DNA of 64,000 bases from Planctomycetota bacterium (GCA_016722065.1 JADKGX010000001.1:1860001-1924000); one strand, 5' to 3'. Positions 25,764 to 35,294 are shown, counted from the first letter of the stretch. Numbers and translations are program-made. Notes: generated from the letters alone by a model not told the origin.

Positions 25764-26984
25764 ATGAAAACGAAATTGCTGATTCTGGCCGCTCTGCTGC
25801 TTGCGCTTTCGCCCTTCAACCAGGCGCAGGACAAGCCCAAACAGCCCGACAAGGCACCCGAAAAAGCGGCAGAAGGCACTGAGGTCAAACCAAACCCCGA
25901 CCGCAAGCTGCCCACCCAGCCCGAGAAGGGCCCCGGCAGCACCGAATACGCACACAAGTCCGTGCAAACCAGCGAAGCCGGAGAAGCTGGCTTGCATTAC
26001 TGGGTGTATACACCGGCGGAGCCCGCGCCCAAGGAAGCCCCGGTGGTCTGTTTCGTGCACGGTTACGGCGCGCTCAAGCCTGACCCTTACATTGAGTGGA
26101 TCACGCACATTGTGCGGCGCGGCAGCATTGTGATTTACCCGCAATACCAGGCCCACGGCATGGAGCCGCCAGCCAACTATGCCCCCAACAGTGCCACGGC
26201 TGTCAACGCCGCCCTGGCCTGGCTGAAGGAAGACAAGTCCCGCGTTCAGCCCCGCGAAAAGGACTTTGCTATCACGGGACACTCCGCTGGCGGCGTTACC
26301 TGTGGCAATTTGGCGGCTGATTGGGAAAGCCTGAAGCTGCCAAAGCCCAAGGCCGTCATGCCCGTCGAGCCCGGCCGCGCCTTCAGCTACAACTCGCAGG
26401 CCCAGAAGGACGGGCTGATCCCGCTTTCCGAGTACAAGCAGATTCCCGCGGATTGCCTGCTGGTGTGCGTGTACGCCGACAGCGACACCACCGTGGGCCA
26501 CTGGTGCGCCAAGAAGATTTTCGCCGATGCCACGGCCGTCAAAGCCGAAAACAAGAATCTCGTCGAACTGTGCAGTTGCACGCATTGCGCGGAGCACATG
26601 ATTGCCAGCCACTACGCCCCCGGCGCGCCTGAGGGCGAGCACGACTGCCAGGACTGGTTCTGTTTCTGGAAGCTGTTCGATGGTCTGACCGACGCAGCGT
26701 TTTACGGCAAAAACCGGCAGTACGCCCTGGGCAACACAGAGCAACAGCGCTTCATGGGCAAGTGCAGCGACGGCGTGCCGATGACGGAACTCAAGGTCAC
26801 GCTGGGTGACGTCAAGGTCGATCCCGACGAAGCCTACCTGCCTGTGTTTGACCGCCAGGGCCGCCGCCTGCGCGGCGATCGCCCGGTCAACAAAGAAACC
26901 CCGGCGCCAGCACCCGAGAAAAAGCCCGAACCCGCAAAGCCCGCACCCAAGGATGAAAGTAAAGAGAAGGAAGAAGGGTTTTAG
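25764..26984 (+). CDS. Exported alpha/beta hydrolase
   Basis: 406 residues with a signal peptide (MKTKLLILAALLLALSPFNQ) and a Lys/Pro-rich linker to about residue 60. An alpha/beta-hydrolase domain follows, with the oxyanion-hole segment FVHGYG (about 97-102) and nucleophile Ser174 in ITGHSAGGVTCGN. A cysteine-rich segment (ELCSCTHCAEHM) lies near the expected catalytic His. A Pro/Lys/Glu tail closes it. GGAG lies eight bases before the ATG at 25764; the longer open frame upstream has no family features. Likely a periplasmic esterase or dienelactone-hydrolase relative; substrate unknown. Confidence 0.85.
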   Translation: MKTKLLILAALLLALSPFNQAQDKPKQPDKAPEKAAEGTEVKPNPDRKLPTQPEKGPGSTEYAHKSVQTSEAGEAGLHYWVYTPAEPAPKEAPVVCFVHGYGALKPDPYIEWITHIVRRGSIVIYPQYQAHGMEPPANYAPNSATAVNAALAWLKEDKSRVQPREKDFAITGHSAGGVTCGNLAADWESLKLPKPKAVMPVEPGRAFSYNSQAQKDGLIPLSEYKQIPADCLLVCVYADSDTTVGHWCAKKIFADATAVKAENKNLVELCSCTHCAEHMIASHYAPGAPEGEHDCQDWFCFWKLFDGLTDAAFYGKNRQYALGNTEQQRFMGKCSDGVPMTELKVTLGDVKVDPDEAYLPVFDRQGRRLRGDRPVNKETPAPAPEKKPEPAKPAPKDESKEKEEGF

Positions 26985-27041
26985 GTACTGGCCGGCCCAT
27001 GCCTTTTTGCATGCCGCGCGCTAGCTTGATTGCGCTACCAA

Positions 27042-27125
27042 GCGGAGGTGGCGGAATGGCAGACGCGCTGGACTTAGGATCCAGTGGGTAAAACCGTGCG
27101 GGTTCGAGTCCCGCCCTCCGCACCA
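27042..27125 (+). tRNA. tRNA-Leu (anticodon TAG)
   Basis: Acceptor GCGGAGG pairs with CCTCCGC at the 3' end, and an encoded CCA follows. The anticodon arm CTGGA-CTTAGGA-TCCAG gives anticodon TAG. There is a long class II variable region (TGGGTAAAACCGT) and a GGTTCGAGTCC T-loop. It is a complete gene, 57 bp after the hydrolase stop. Confidence 0.97.
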
Positions 27126-27209
27126 GAAACCAATGCCTTGGGCAACTGGGCTTGGCAAAGGCTTGTGGAACCTGCAAGTCTGGCAGGGCGTTTCAAGACT
27201 GGAGCCCCT

Positions 27210-28511
27210 ATGAAAACCTTGCGCTATCAAGCCCTTTTGGCCCTTGTGGCAGTTTGCATTGGTCTTGGGTTGGGCGTGGCTTCCACGGTGCTGGGCCAAA
27301 AGGGTGGCGGCAATTACGCAACCAGCAACGGGCCTTCGGAACCACCCCCGCCGCCACCGCAACCACCAGCGCCCAAGCTGCCTGCACTGCGAGTGTATGA
27401 ATGGGGTGTGGCCACCTTGAACTGGGATGGCACGCCTGAAGCCGAAGAAACCATGCCCGCGGCTTTTTACGCCGCCGACAAAATCGCTATCGCGCCACCA
27501 ATTGCACGCCAGCCCAAACCCGACGTGCAACCCGTCAAGCCTGACCCTGAAAAGCCCGTCATCAAGCCACGCAAGCCGGTGTTGTATTTTGAACACGACT
27601 TGTCAGCAGAACGCGAGATTCGCTTTGACATCGATGTTCGCTTTCCCAATGGGCGCCTGACCTGGCTGTATCCCAAGCCCAACCGTCGGCTGGATGCAAC
27701 GACCGCCCAGTGGGACAACATCGAACTTGTCAACGCAGGCACACAAAAGCGCCTGGGTGGCAAGCTGCCCGCGCCAGCACTGTTTGAGGCCGAACACTGG
27801 GCCCAAACCGCCCGCGAAGGCAGCCAGACATCTTTGCTGGTTAACGGCGAAACGGAACGCTACCTGTTCTATGAAGGCGAACAGTTTGACCTGCCGGAAC
27901 TGGACCTGTTTGTGGCCACCGATGGCAGCCTGCACATCCAGAACCACGGGGCCTGGCCGGTGTTTGACGTGCGCGTCAACGTGACGCAAAACGGGAAGGT
28001 TCGCACCCATTACCTGGCCACCATCGCCGCGGCCTCGGGCGAGAAACCCGCTGATGTCGAGCTGCCAGCAAACTCGGACGACCTGCTTGCCGAACCCGGC
28101 ATTCTGGCCCGCGAAACCGCCACGGCAGGCTTGACCCCCGCCCAGGCCGCCGTGTTTGACAAAATCTGGCGCCAAGCCCTGCTGGGCAAATCGCAAACCC
28201 TAAGCTGGCGCCGCGCCCCGCGTGCATTGGACGAGCTGGCGGAGATCAAGCTGACCCTGCCCGTAGGAATGGCCAGCGAAGTCAAGCGCGTTGGTTACGT
28301 GCTGGCCAGCAATGTGGACCTGGCCCGACAACCCGACCTGGAGGCCCTGGCCCTCAAGGCCGCCAATGATGACGCCACGGCCGCGGCATCCCTTCAAAAG
28401 GCTGGCATGGCAGGGGCCGGTGCCTTACGCCGCAAACTTGCAGACAGCACGTTGACGCTTTCACAGCGCCTGGCACTTGCCAAGGTGCTGTCGGACATGC
28501 GCACGCGGTAA
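27210..28511 (+). CDS. Exported hypothetical protein
   Basis: 433 residues. Signal peptide or anchor (YQALLALVAVCIGLGLGVAS), then a PPPPPPQPPAP linker, then a large beta-rich domain (RVYEWGVATLNWDGTPEAEE; LYFEHDLSAEREIRFDIDVR; FDLPELDLFVATDGSLHIQN), and a helical C-terminus (LSQRLALAKVLSDM). GGAG stands five bases before the ATG at 27210. The frame upstream overlaps the tRNA-Leu and is not coding. I do not recognise the family. Its position after a tRNA and before an acyl-CoA dehydrogenase says little about function. Confidence 0.75.
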   Translation: MKTLRYQALLALVAVCIGLGLGVASTVLGQKGGGNYATSNGPSEPPPPPPQPPAPKLPALRVYEWGVATLNWDGTPEAEETMPAAFYAADKIAIAPPIARQPKPDVQPVKPDPEKPVIKPRKPVLYFEHDLSAEREIRFDIDVRFPNGRLTWLYPKPNRRLDATTAQWDNIELVNAGTQKRLGGKLPAPALFEAEHWAQTAREGSQTSLLVNGETERYLFYEGEQFDLPELDLFVATDGSLHIQNHGAWPVFDVRVNVTQNGKVRTHYLATIAAASGEKPADVELPANSDDLLAEPGILARETATAGLTPAQAAVFDKIWRQALLGKSQTLSWRRAPRALDELAEIKLTLPVGMASEVKRVGYVLASNVDLARQPDLEALALKAANDDATAAASLQKAGMAGAGALRRKLADSTLTLSQRLALAKVLSDMRTR

Positions 28512-28550
28512 GTGCCAGATGGCCGCAATCCTGAACGGGCCAATAATCCG

Positions 28551-28571
28551 GCCCGACAGGATTGTCGGGCA
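28551..28571. repeat. Third dispersed copy of the CCCGACA hairpin
   Basis: GCCCGACAGG-ATTGTCGGGC is identical to the hairpin core of the composite repeat at 2820, here without the ATCCGTG part. It lies between two genes, about 47 bp before the acyl-CoA dehydrogenase start. Confidence 0.75.
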
Positions 28572-28617
28572 CATCCAATGCGCTATAACGCAAGCATTCA
28601 TGCTGCTTGAGGACGCC

Positions 28618-29820
28618 ATGCCCGAAACGCTATCCATCGGCCTTGACCTGACGGAAGAACAGGCCCAGATTCAGTCCACGATCCGGGATTTTGTCAAAGA
28701 GCGCGTCGCGCCCCGCGCCCACCAACTTGACGAAGACGCCGAGTTTCCGCAGGACATCTTCAAGGGGCTGGCCGAACTTGGCTTTCTGGGCCTCAGCATC
28801 CCCGAAGAACACGGTGGCAGCGGCTTTGACACCATGAGTGTCGTGCTGGTCGTCGAAGAACTCGCCAAGGCCTGCGCCAGCACAAGCCTGGGTTACGCCG
28901 CGCACATCAGCCTTGGTTTGACGCCGATCTATCTTTTCGGCACCAAGCAGCAGCGCGAAAAATACGTGCCGCAACTGTGCAAGGGCGTTGACGACAACGG
29001 CAACTTGACGCTGGGCTGCTTCGGCCTGACCGAACCCGGCGCAGGCAGCGACGCCGGCGGCACCAAAACCCGCGCCGATAAAAAGAGCGACCACTGGCTG
29101 GTCAACGGCCGCAAGGCCTGGATCACCAACCCGCACTACGCCAAGACCTGCATCTTCACGGCCAAGAGCAACCAGAACCCGGCAAAAGGCAAAGGCATCA
29201 CGGCGTTTATTGGCGAGCTGAACACGCCCGGTTTCAAGGTTGAGCCCAAGGAAGATAAGCTGGGCATGCGTTCCAGCGACACGGCGCAATTGGTATTCGA
29301 AGACATGAAACTGCCCCTGGACGCCGTTGCCGGCGGCATGGAACAGGTGGACGTGGGCTTTCCCAAGTTCATGAAGACACTGGCCGGCGGCCGCATCACG
29401 ATTGGCGCGCTCGCGCTTGGCATTGCGGAAGGTGCCTACAACAAAGCCGTCGAGTACGCGCGCCAGCGCAAGCAGTTCGGCAAATCGATTGGCGAGTTCC
29501 AGGGCGTCGCGTTCATGATTGCCGACATGGCAATGGAAATCGAGGCCGCGAAACACCTGGTTTACAACGCGGCCAGACTGCGCGACGCAGGCCGCGATTT
29601 CGGCCTTGCTGGAAGCTACGCCAAGCTTTACGCCAGCGAAGTAGCCATGAAGACCTGCACCAACGCGATTCAAGTGCTGGGCGGCGTGGGCTACACCCGC
29701 GAGTACGACGTAGAGCGCATGCTGCGCGACGCGAAACTTTGCGAAATCGGCGAAGGCACCAGCGAAGTGCAAAGGCTGGTCATTTCAAGAACCGTGCTGG
29801 GCGACCTGCGGGGCATGTAG
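28618..29820 (+). CDS. Acyl-CoA dehydrogenase
   Basis: 400-residue FAD enzyme catalysing alpha,beta-dehydrogenation of acyl-CoA and passing electrons to ETF. Domain order is the N-terminal helical domain, the middle beta domain with CFGLTEPGAGSDAGG and KAWITNPHYA signatures, and the C-terminal helical domain with RQFGKSIGEFQ-like pattern (ARQRKQFGKSIGEFQ) and QVLGGVGYTREYDVERMLRD. The catalytic Glu is in IGEGTSEVQR, as in short- and medium-chain types. GAGG lies five bases before the ATG at 28618. No other beta-oxidation gene is adjacent, so chain length is open. Confidence 0.95.
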   Translation: MPETLSIGLDLTEEQAQIQSTIRDFVKERVAPRAHQLDEDAEFPQDIFKGLAELGFLGLSIPEEHGGSGFDTMSVVLVVEELAKACASTSLGYAAHISLGLTPIYLFGTKQQREKYVPQLCKGVDDNGNLTLGCFGLTEPGAGSDAGGTKTRADKKSDHWLVNGRKAWITNPHYAKTCIFTAKSNQNPAKGKGITAFIGELNTPGFKVEPKEDKLGMRSSDTAQLVFEDMKLPLDAVAGGMEQVDVGFPKFMKTLAGGRITIGALALGIAEGAYNKAVEYARQRKQFGKSIGEFQGVAFMIADMAMEIEAAKHLVYNAARLRDAGRDFGLAGSYAKLYASEVAMKTCTNAIQVLGGVGYTREYDVERMLRDAKLCEIGEGTSEVQRLVISRTVLGDLRGM

Positions 29821-29850
29821 CGCCATGAGCCCCGGCCGAAAGGCCGCGGG

Positions 29851-29880
29851 TGTCGCGGCGATTTTGCCGCGACAGTTTGT
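29851..29880 (+). terminator. Hairpin terminator after the acyl-CoA dehydrogenase
   Basis: TGTCGCGGC-GATTTT-GCCGCGACA is a 9-bp stem followed by GTTTGTT, 30 bp past the stop. A second hairpin (CGCCCGCC/GGCGGGCG, 29902-29923) may serve the convergent ada gene. Confidence 0.55.
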
Positions 29881-29995
29881 TCGTGCCTGCTGCAACGATT
29901 TCGCCCGCCAACATCGGCGGGCGACCCACGGCAAACCTTCGCGTTGCAATACAAGGCTCAGGCGCGTTGCTGCGCAACTGGCCGGGGCTCATGGG

Positions 29996-31003
29996 TTATT
30001 TTTCGTTGTCCAACAACCGTTGCTTACGTTCCAGGCCCCAGGCGTAACCGTGGAGTTTGCCGTCTTTGCCGACTACTCGATGGCATGGGATGGCTACGGC
30101 AATGGGGTTGGCGGCGATTGCGCTGGCTACGGCGCGGGTTGCTTTGGGCTTTCCCATTTCCTTTGCGACCTGTTCGTAGGTTCTCGTTTGGCCGGGTGGG
30201 ATTTTCGTCAGAGCCTGCCACACTTGCCGCTGGAACGCCGTGCCCTGGATGTCCAGCGGCAGCTTGTGGGCTTGGGCGGGCCTGGCCAGCAGGGCCACTA
30301 CGGCGCGCAGGTGCTGATCGAACTTTGGGCTTTGGGTGATTTGCGCGGCGTGAAAACGCTGCTTTAGCGCGCACTGCAACTGCGCGGCGCTGTCGCCGAG
30401 TTCAATCGCGCAGATGCCGATTTCGGTGCTGGCAACTAACACGATTCCCAGCGCACAGGGGGCCGTGGCTGCCCAGATCTGCATGCCTCTGCCACCGGCG
30501 CGATAGCGCCCGGGCTGCATGCCCAGGCTGGATTTGGTGTCATCGTAAAAGCGGCTGCCGGATTGGTACCCAGCATTGAGCATCGCGGTTGTCACGGTGT
30601 TTTGCTCTCTTAGTGCGCGGCGGGTCTGATTGGCCCGGTGCGCGGCCAGAAACCCGCGCGGGGTGGTGCCGGTGGCCTGTGCAAACGCGGCGCGAAACGC
30701 TGCCAGTTTCATGCCCGCTGATTTGGCCAAAGCCGCAACCTTGGGCGGGTTTGTGCCAGCCAGTTTGCGGCAGGCCAGGGCGATTGCGCCGGCCGTGTCG
30801 GCTTCCGGCTGGCAGCGTTTGCAGGGGCGGAACCCTGCCGTGCGGGCCTGTGCCGGAGTCTCGAAGAAACGCACGTTTTCACGTCGCGGCAGGCGGGAGC
30901 GGCAGCCGGGACGGCAGAACACGCCGGTGGTGCGCACCGCAAACAGGAAGTCGCCAGGTGTGCGGTTGATTACGGCCTGCCAGCGCTGATGGCTGCTTGT
31001 CAT
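29996..31003 (-). CDS. ada: Bifunctional Ada: methylphosphotriester/O6-methylguanine transferase and regulator
   Basis: 335 residues in the full Ada order. The N-terminal Zn domain has four Cys (VFCRPGCRS and FRPCKRCQPEA); Cys30 corresponds to the phosphotriester acceptor. An AraC-type helix-turn-helix region follows (about 85-165). The C-terminal methyltransferase has QVWQALTKIPPGQTRTYEQV and the acceptor Cys in IPCHRVVGKDG. It repairs alkylated DNA and, once methylated, activates alkylation-response genes. The ATG at 31003 is used; an upstream in-frame TTG at 31009 adds two residues. No alkA or alkB is adjacent. Confidence 0.95.
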   Translation of the reverse strand: MTSSHQRWQAVINRTPGDFLFAVRTTGVFCRPGCRSRLPRRENVRFFETPAQARTAGFRPCKRCQPEADTAGAIALACRKLAGTNPPKVAALAKSAGMKLAAFRAAFAQATGTTPRGFLAAHRANQTRRALREQNTVTTAMLNAGYQSGSRFYDDTKSSLGMQPGRYRAGGRGMQIWAATAPCALGIVLVASTEIGICAIELGDSAAQLQCALKQRFHAAQITQSPKFDQHLRAVVALLARPAQAHKLPLDIQGTAFQRQVWQALTKIPPGQTRTYEQVAKEMGKPKATRAVASAIAANPIAVAIPCHRVVGKDGKLHGYAWGLERKQRLLDNEK

Positions 31004-31155
31004 GGCCAAAGGTTAGCACGGGTGTTGGGGCGTGCTTCCCGGTTTGGGTTGTGCAATTCGGATTGTGATGGTGACGCTAGTTGCCCCGTTGGGCGTTGAG
31101 GGTGGCACCGGGGCACCCTAGAGTGCTTTGTCCAGTTCACACAACGGGGGCTTGC

Positions 31156-31809
31156 GTGCATTCACTTCTGGCAGAAATGGGCAGCCTGGCGATTTTCGGC
31201 ATCATCTGCGCCTCGCTGGCCGTGGTGGTGATTGTCGTGCAGTTGCTGCGTGGCAAGAAGCCAGCAGCAAACCCGCCGGCCGCTGCGCCTCAAAGCCCGC
31301 AGGCCGCCCCAGCGCCTCAAGTGCCCGCAGTGGCGCCGGTACCTGCACCTGTGTTTGCGCCTGCACCGGTGCCAGCGCCGGTCGCTGCCCCGGACCCTGC
31401 ACCGGCACCCGTGCCTGCGCCGGCCCGCCCAGCCACCTTGCAGGTGGAGGCCCTGGCGCCCTCCGAAACCGGCATGGCCCCGATGCTTGGCGAGCCCATG
31501 CTGGAGCCCGCCATGGACGACATGAAAATGGGCACCGATGAGCTGCCCCGCATTGGCACGGGCCAGGTGCCCATGCTGGCCGACCACGGCACCGAAACCG
31601 CCACCAAGGGGCGCTATCGCACGCCGGCGGCGCAACAACTGGCTGACGCGATTGAAAGCATGACCTGCCCCAAATGCAGTGCGCCCACCTTCGTGGGCAA
31701 AGAAACACCGCAAGAAGTTGGGCCCGACGGCACGGGCATGTTCAAACTGGAAGCCCGCTGTGGCGCCTGTGGCCACAAAGCCAACGTGATCGACATGCGT
31801 GTCGGCTAG
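31156..31809 (+). CDS. Membrane protein with Pro/Ala linker and zinc-ribbon C-terminus
   Basis: 217 residues from a GTG at 31156 that follows GGGGG by five bases; an ATG at 31177 is the alternative. One N-terminal helix (LAIFGIICASLAVVVIVVQL), a 75-residue PAPVPAPV-type linker, an acidic Met-rich segment, and a C-terminal pair of CxxC motifs (CPKC and CGAC about 34 residues apart), as in a zinc ribbon facing the cytoplasm. Unknown function. It is convergent with the DHH phosphoesterase gene after 5 bp. Confidence 0.7.
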   Translation: MHSLLAEMGSLAIFGIICASLAVVVIVVQLLRGKKPAANPPAAAPQSPQAAPAPQVPAVAPVPAPVFAPAPVPAPVAAPDPAPAPVPAPARPATLQVEALAPSETGMAPMLGEPMLEPAMDDMKMGTDELPRIGTGQVPMLADHGTETATKGRYRTPAAQQLADAIESMTCPKCSAPTFVGKETPQEVGPDGTGMFKLEARCGACGHKANVIDMRVG

Positions 31810-31814
31810 CCGGA

Positions 31815-32741
31815 TCAGCCATCTTTGGTGATCTGTTCAACCAGTTCCTTGAGAACTTTATCGGCCTTGTCGGCGGGTACCTGGCAGGTGCCTGCGGCCT
31901 TGTGGCCACCGCCGCCGTACTTGAGCATGAGTTCGCCCACGTTGGTCTTGCTGTCGCGCTTGAGAATGCTTTTGCCGCAGGCGATGGCGACGTTCTTCTT
32001 TTCCTTGCCCCACATGACGTGCAGGCTGATGTTGCTTTGCGGGCTCAGGGCGTAGGGCATGAAGCGGTTGCCGGCGTAAATAGTTTCCTCGTTGCGCAGG
32101 TCCAGCACCATCAGGTTGGCGTGCAGCTTGGCGCAGCGCTCAATCTGTTCGGCGTTCAGTGCCGAATGCTTCTGGTACAGGTCAACCCGTTCCTTGATGT
32201 CGGGGTCCTGGAGAATCTGGGGCAAGGGCGTTTTGCGAATCAGTTCAATCAACTTCTTCATCAGGTCTTTGTTGCTGATCTTGAAGTCGTGAAAGCGCCC
32301 CAGGCCGGTGCGGGCGTCCATGATGAAGCTGAGCAGATTCCAGCCCTGCGGGTCCAGAATTTCTTCGCGCGTGAATTGGGCGGAATCGCTTTTGTCCACG
32401 GCTGCCATCAGGTCATCGCTGATGCCGGGCAGCTTCTTCTTGCCGCCGTAGTAGCCATACACCACACGCGCGGCCGAGGGCGCGTTGGGGTCGATGATGT
32501 AATTGTCGGGCCGGCCCACGCGCGTTACTTCACTGGCATGGTGGTCAAAAGCCAGGTACACGCCCCGGGCATAGGGCAGGTTGGCAGTGATGTCTTTGTT
32601 GGTGACAGGAACCTTGCCGTCCTGCACGTCCTTGGGGTGCACGAAGTCAATGTCGTGGATCAGGTCCAGGTCTTTCAGAATCACGGCACAGACCAGTCCG
32701 TCAAAGTCGCTGCGCGTGATCAGTCGGTATTTGTCTGCCAC
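31815..32741 (-). CDS. DHH/DHHA1 family phosphoesterase
   Basis: 308 residues. The N-terminal DHH domain has RSDFDGLVCAV (motif I, with Ser where many relatives have His) and YLAFDHHASE (motif III). The C-terminal DHHA1 domain has KYGGGGHKAAGTC. The family hydrolyses oligonucleotides, pAp or cyclic dinucleotides with Mn. The start is a GTG at 32741, with GGGGGA five bases before. Exact substrate cannot be read from sequence. It may be co-transcribed with tatD, 55 bp upstream on the same strand. Confidence 0.88.
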   Translation of the reverse strand: MADKYRLITRSDFDGLVCAVILKDLDLIHDIDFVHPKDVQDGKVPVTNKDITANLPYARGVYLAFDHHASEVTRVGRPDNYIIDPNAPSAARVVYGYYGGKKKLPGISDDLMAAVDKSDSAQFTREEILDPQGWNLLSFIMDARTGLGRFHDFKISNKDLMKKLIELIRKTPLPQILQDPDIKERVDLYQKHSALNAEQIERCAKLHANLMVLDLRNEETIYAGNRFMPYALSPQSNISLHVMWGKEKKNVAIACGKSILKRDSKTNVGELMLKYGGGGHKAAGTCQVPADKADKVLKELVEQITKDG

Positions 32742-32796
32742 GGATTCCCCCTTGGGCTGGGCGGCATTGTAGCCACGGCCCGGGGGCCGGGTAGGG

Positions 32797-33570
32797 CTAC
32801 AGTTTCAGCACCGCATTGGCCGTGGCACCGGTGCGGGCCATGACCTCTGGCAGCGGCAGGTTCCAGATCTCGGCCAGTTTTTCGGCCGTGTAACGCACAA
32901 AGCCCGGCTCGTTGCGTTTGCCGCGTTGCGGCTGCGGCGCAAGAAAGGGCGAGTCAGTTTCCAGAACCACGTCTTCCGGCGTCAGCACTTTGGCGGCCTC
33001 GCGAATCGGGTCGCAGGACTTGTTCTTGAAGGTGATCTGCCCGGCAAAGCTGATCTTGAAGCCCAGTTCCTTCCAGGCCAGGGCCTCCTGGGGCCCGTCA
33101 CTGAAGCAATGGGCAAAGCCCTTCCAGCCGCGCGGGTGCACACTGCGGATGATGCGCTCGCAGATCGCAAAGGCCTCGCGGCTGTGAATGCACACGGGCT
33201 TGTCGGTGTCGCCGGCGATTACCAACTGGCGCTCAAAGGCGCGTTCCTGGTCGGGTAGTGGTGAAGGCGATTTGACGGTATCAATGCCCATTTCGCCAAA
33301 CAGCACGACTTCGGGCTCGGCCAGCAGGGCCCGGAACTCGCGTTCAACCTCGGGCGTGAAGTGAACGGCGTCGTAGGGGTGACACCCCACGCTGGCATAA
33401 ACGAAGCCCGGAAAGCGGCGTGCCAGGGCCAGGGCCTCGCGCCCGCCCTGGGGCAGCATGCCGATGCACACCATGCGGCCCACGCCCATGGCGCGGGCGC
33501 GGTCCAGCATGGCATCAAGTTCGCCGGCGTAGTCAGGAAAGTTGATGTGGCAATGGGTGTCGATCAGCAT
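32797..33570 (-). CDS. tatD: TatD family metal-dependent hydrolase/DNase
   Basis: 257 residues, normal family length. Metal ligands are visible in order: DTHCHINF (HxH), FGEMGID (Glu), CIHSREA (His), AHCFSDG (His) and ETDSPFLAPQP (Asp). TatD enzymes are 3'-5' exonucleases or deoxyribonucleases with a TIM-barrel fold. No Tat genes are adjacent. The ATG at 33570 starts directly at the family N-terminus MLIDTHCH. Confidence 0.93.
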   Translation of the reverse strand: MLIDTHCHINFPDYAGELDAMLDRARAMGVGRMVCIGMLPQGGREALALARRFPGFVYASVGCHPYDAVHFTPEVEREFRALLAEPEVVLFGEMGIDTVKSPSPLPDQERAFERQLVIAGDTDKPVCIHSREAFAICERIIRSVHPRGWKGFAHCFSDGPQEALAWKELGFKISFAGQITFKNKSCDPIREAAKVLTPEDVVLETDSPFLAPQPQRGKRNEPGFVRYTAEKLAEIWNLPLPEVMARTGATANAVLKL

Positions 33571-33615
33571 GGCTGGGTCAGGTTACCAGTTTCGTGGCGC
33601 TGCGGGTTGGCGTGC

Positions 33616-34422
33616 CTACCAGGCCGGGCCGCGCATGGGATCCCAAAAGAACGTGCGCAGGTTCGACCACTGAAAACTCAGGCCCAGCGTGAAGCCGTGG
33701 GTTGTGAAATCACTGCCGTCTACATTTAACCAGCGCCAGCCGGCGGTCACAAACAGGTGTCGAAACACCTGGGCATGGGCGCGGGTGCCGAACTCGTTGA
33801 CGCCCGTGCCGTCAAAAAATTGCGCGCGGCTGGTGTAGGCCTCCAGTTCCAGCGGCCATAGCGGGTAAACACTCAAGCTGGCGCGAAAGCTGAGGCCCAC
33901 TCGCGACAGACCGGGGGTTTGGTCAAAGCCCGCCACGCCCACGCCAAAATCGGCATAGCCGATGACCGGAATAGGTATCGTCACGCCAAGGTGGCCGCGG
34001 GCATCGGTGATATAGGACCAGTCCTGCACCCGCCCGGCATCCGGGAACTCGCGGCGGTTCATGCGCGCCAGTTGCAGATAGCTGGCGTCGGCAAAGAACA
34101 GCCCAAAGCGCGCCCGCAGCATGCCACTGGCGCCGCGAAAGCCGTTCATGCCGGCAATGAACTCGCCCTCAAAATCAAACCAGATGTCGCGCGCGACCAG
34201 ATCGTCCTGCACGTCAATGCCAATCGGGCCGTCATAATAGGGGTAGGGCGCCCGGTTGGCCCACAGGCCCCAGGGCGGCTTGATGCCCTGGCTGGGCGGC
34301 GCCAGGTCGTCCTCGGCTGCAAACAGGTTGCGGTGGCTGCGCCGGGCAGTGATGGCAAACTCGGACGCGCCCAGCACGGCTGGACAAACCAACAACAGCA
34401 GAATCAGCCACCTGTGGCGCAT
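33616..34422 (-). CDS. Outer-membrane beta-barrel-like exported protein
   Basis: 268 residues. A signal peptide (MRHRWLILLLLVCPAVLGAS) is followed by alternating amphipathic strands rich in aromatic residues (DIWFDFEGEFIAGMNG; MLRARFGLFFADASYLQL; IGYADFGVGVAGFDQ; LGLSFQWSNLRTFFWDP). This pattern fits an 8- to 12-strand outer-membrane barrel. No named family is recognised. It is 45 bp upstream of tatD on the same strand and divergent from queE. Confidence 0.7.
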   Translation of the reverse strand: MRHRWLILLLLVCPAVLGASEFAITARRSHRNLFAAEDDLAPPSQGIKPPWGLWANRAPYPYYDGPIGIDVQDDLVARDIWFDFEGEFIAGMNGFRGASGMLRARFGLFFADASYLQLARMNRREFPDAGRVQDWSYITDARGHLGVTIPIPVIGYADFGVGVAGFDQTPGLSRVGLSFRASLSVYPLWPLELEAYTSRAQFFDGTGVNEFGTRAHAQVFRHLFVTAGWRWLNVDGSDFTTHGFTLGLSFQWSNLRTFFWDPMRGPAW

Positions 34423-34487
34423 CAGGGGCCGGAGTATAGGGACAGTTTGCCCGCCGGTCAGAGCCTGTCCCCGTTACAATCGCCGAA

Positions 34488-35201
34488 ATGCCTGCGCCCA
34501 CCACAACCGAGATGCAGCAAAGGCTGCAACCGCTGCAAGCCCTGCAGGGGCGCCAATCCACGCACTTGCTGCTGTATGAGACATACCTTTCTATTCAAGG
34601 CGAAAGCAGCCATGCCGGCCGGCCCTGTGTGTTTGTGCGCACGGCGGTTTGCAACCAGCGCTGCAGCTACTGCGACACAGCCTATGCCTTTACGGGCGGC
34701 AAACTGGTGCCGCTGGAATCGGCGCTGGACCAGGTGCTGGCTTTTGCCACGCCGCTGGTGGAAATCACGGGTGGCGAACCGCTGCTGCAGCCGGCAATCG
34801 TCGAACTGTGCAAACGGCTGCTTGCCGCGGGCTGCGAAGTGCTGATGGAAACCGGCGGCTCGCGCGATATCTCGGTGTTGCCCGTAGGCGTCAAACGCAT
34901 TGTGGATGTCAAGACGCCCGGCAGCGGTGAAGACCACGCCAACATGTACGAAAACCTGGACCGCTTGCGCCCCGGCGACGAAGTCAAGTTCGTGTTGACC
35001 AGCCGCGCCGACTACGAATGGGCCCGCGACCTGCTGCGCCGCTTGAAGCTGGCAGAAATCACCACGGTGCTGTTTTCTCCGGCCTGGAAGCTGGTGGACC
35101 CGGCTGATCTGGCGGGCTGGATCAACACCGACAGGCTGCCGGTACGCCTGAACCTGCAACTTCACAAGTACATCTGGCATCCGGCCAAACGCGGGGTTTA
35201 G
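34488..35201 (+). CDS. queE: 7-carboxy-7-deazaguanine synthase (radical SAM)
   Basis: 237 residues. It converts 6-carboxytetrahydropterin to 7-carboxy-7-deazaguanine on the queuosine pathway. Signatures are ETYLSIQGESSHAGRPCVFV and the radical-SAM Cys triad Cys55, Cys59 and Cys62 in CNQRCSYCDT. The spacing is the CxxxCxxC form, with VEITGGEPLLQ binding SAM and LQLHKYIW at the C-terminus, as in QueE. An N-terminal extension of about 25 residues precedes the family start. No queC, queD or queF lies in the window. Confidence 0.94.
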   Translation: MPAPTTTEMQQRLQPLQALQGRQSTHLLLYETYLSIQGESSHAGRPCVFVRTAVCNQRCSYCDTAYAFTGGKLVPLESALDQVLAFATPLVEITGGEPLLQPAIVELCKRLLAAGCEVLMETGGSRDISVLPVGVKRIVDVKTPGSGEDHANMYENLDRLRPGDEVKFVLTSRADYEWARDLLRRLKLAEITTVLFSPAWKLVDPADLAGWINTDRLPVRLNLQLHKYIWHPAKRGV

Positions 35202-35294
35202 GGGCCACCGAAACAGGGCTCAGCCCTTTCCCGATCCGCAATTTCAAATGCCCAATGTCGCGCCACCGCCCCGGCGCGGCGCTATCATGTGGCC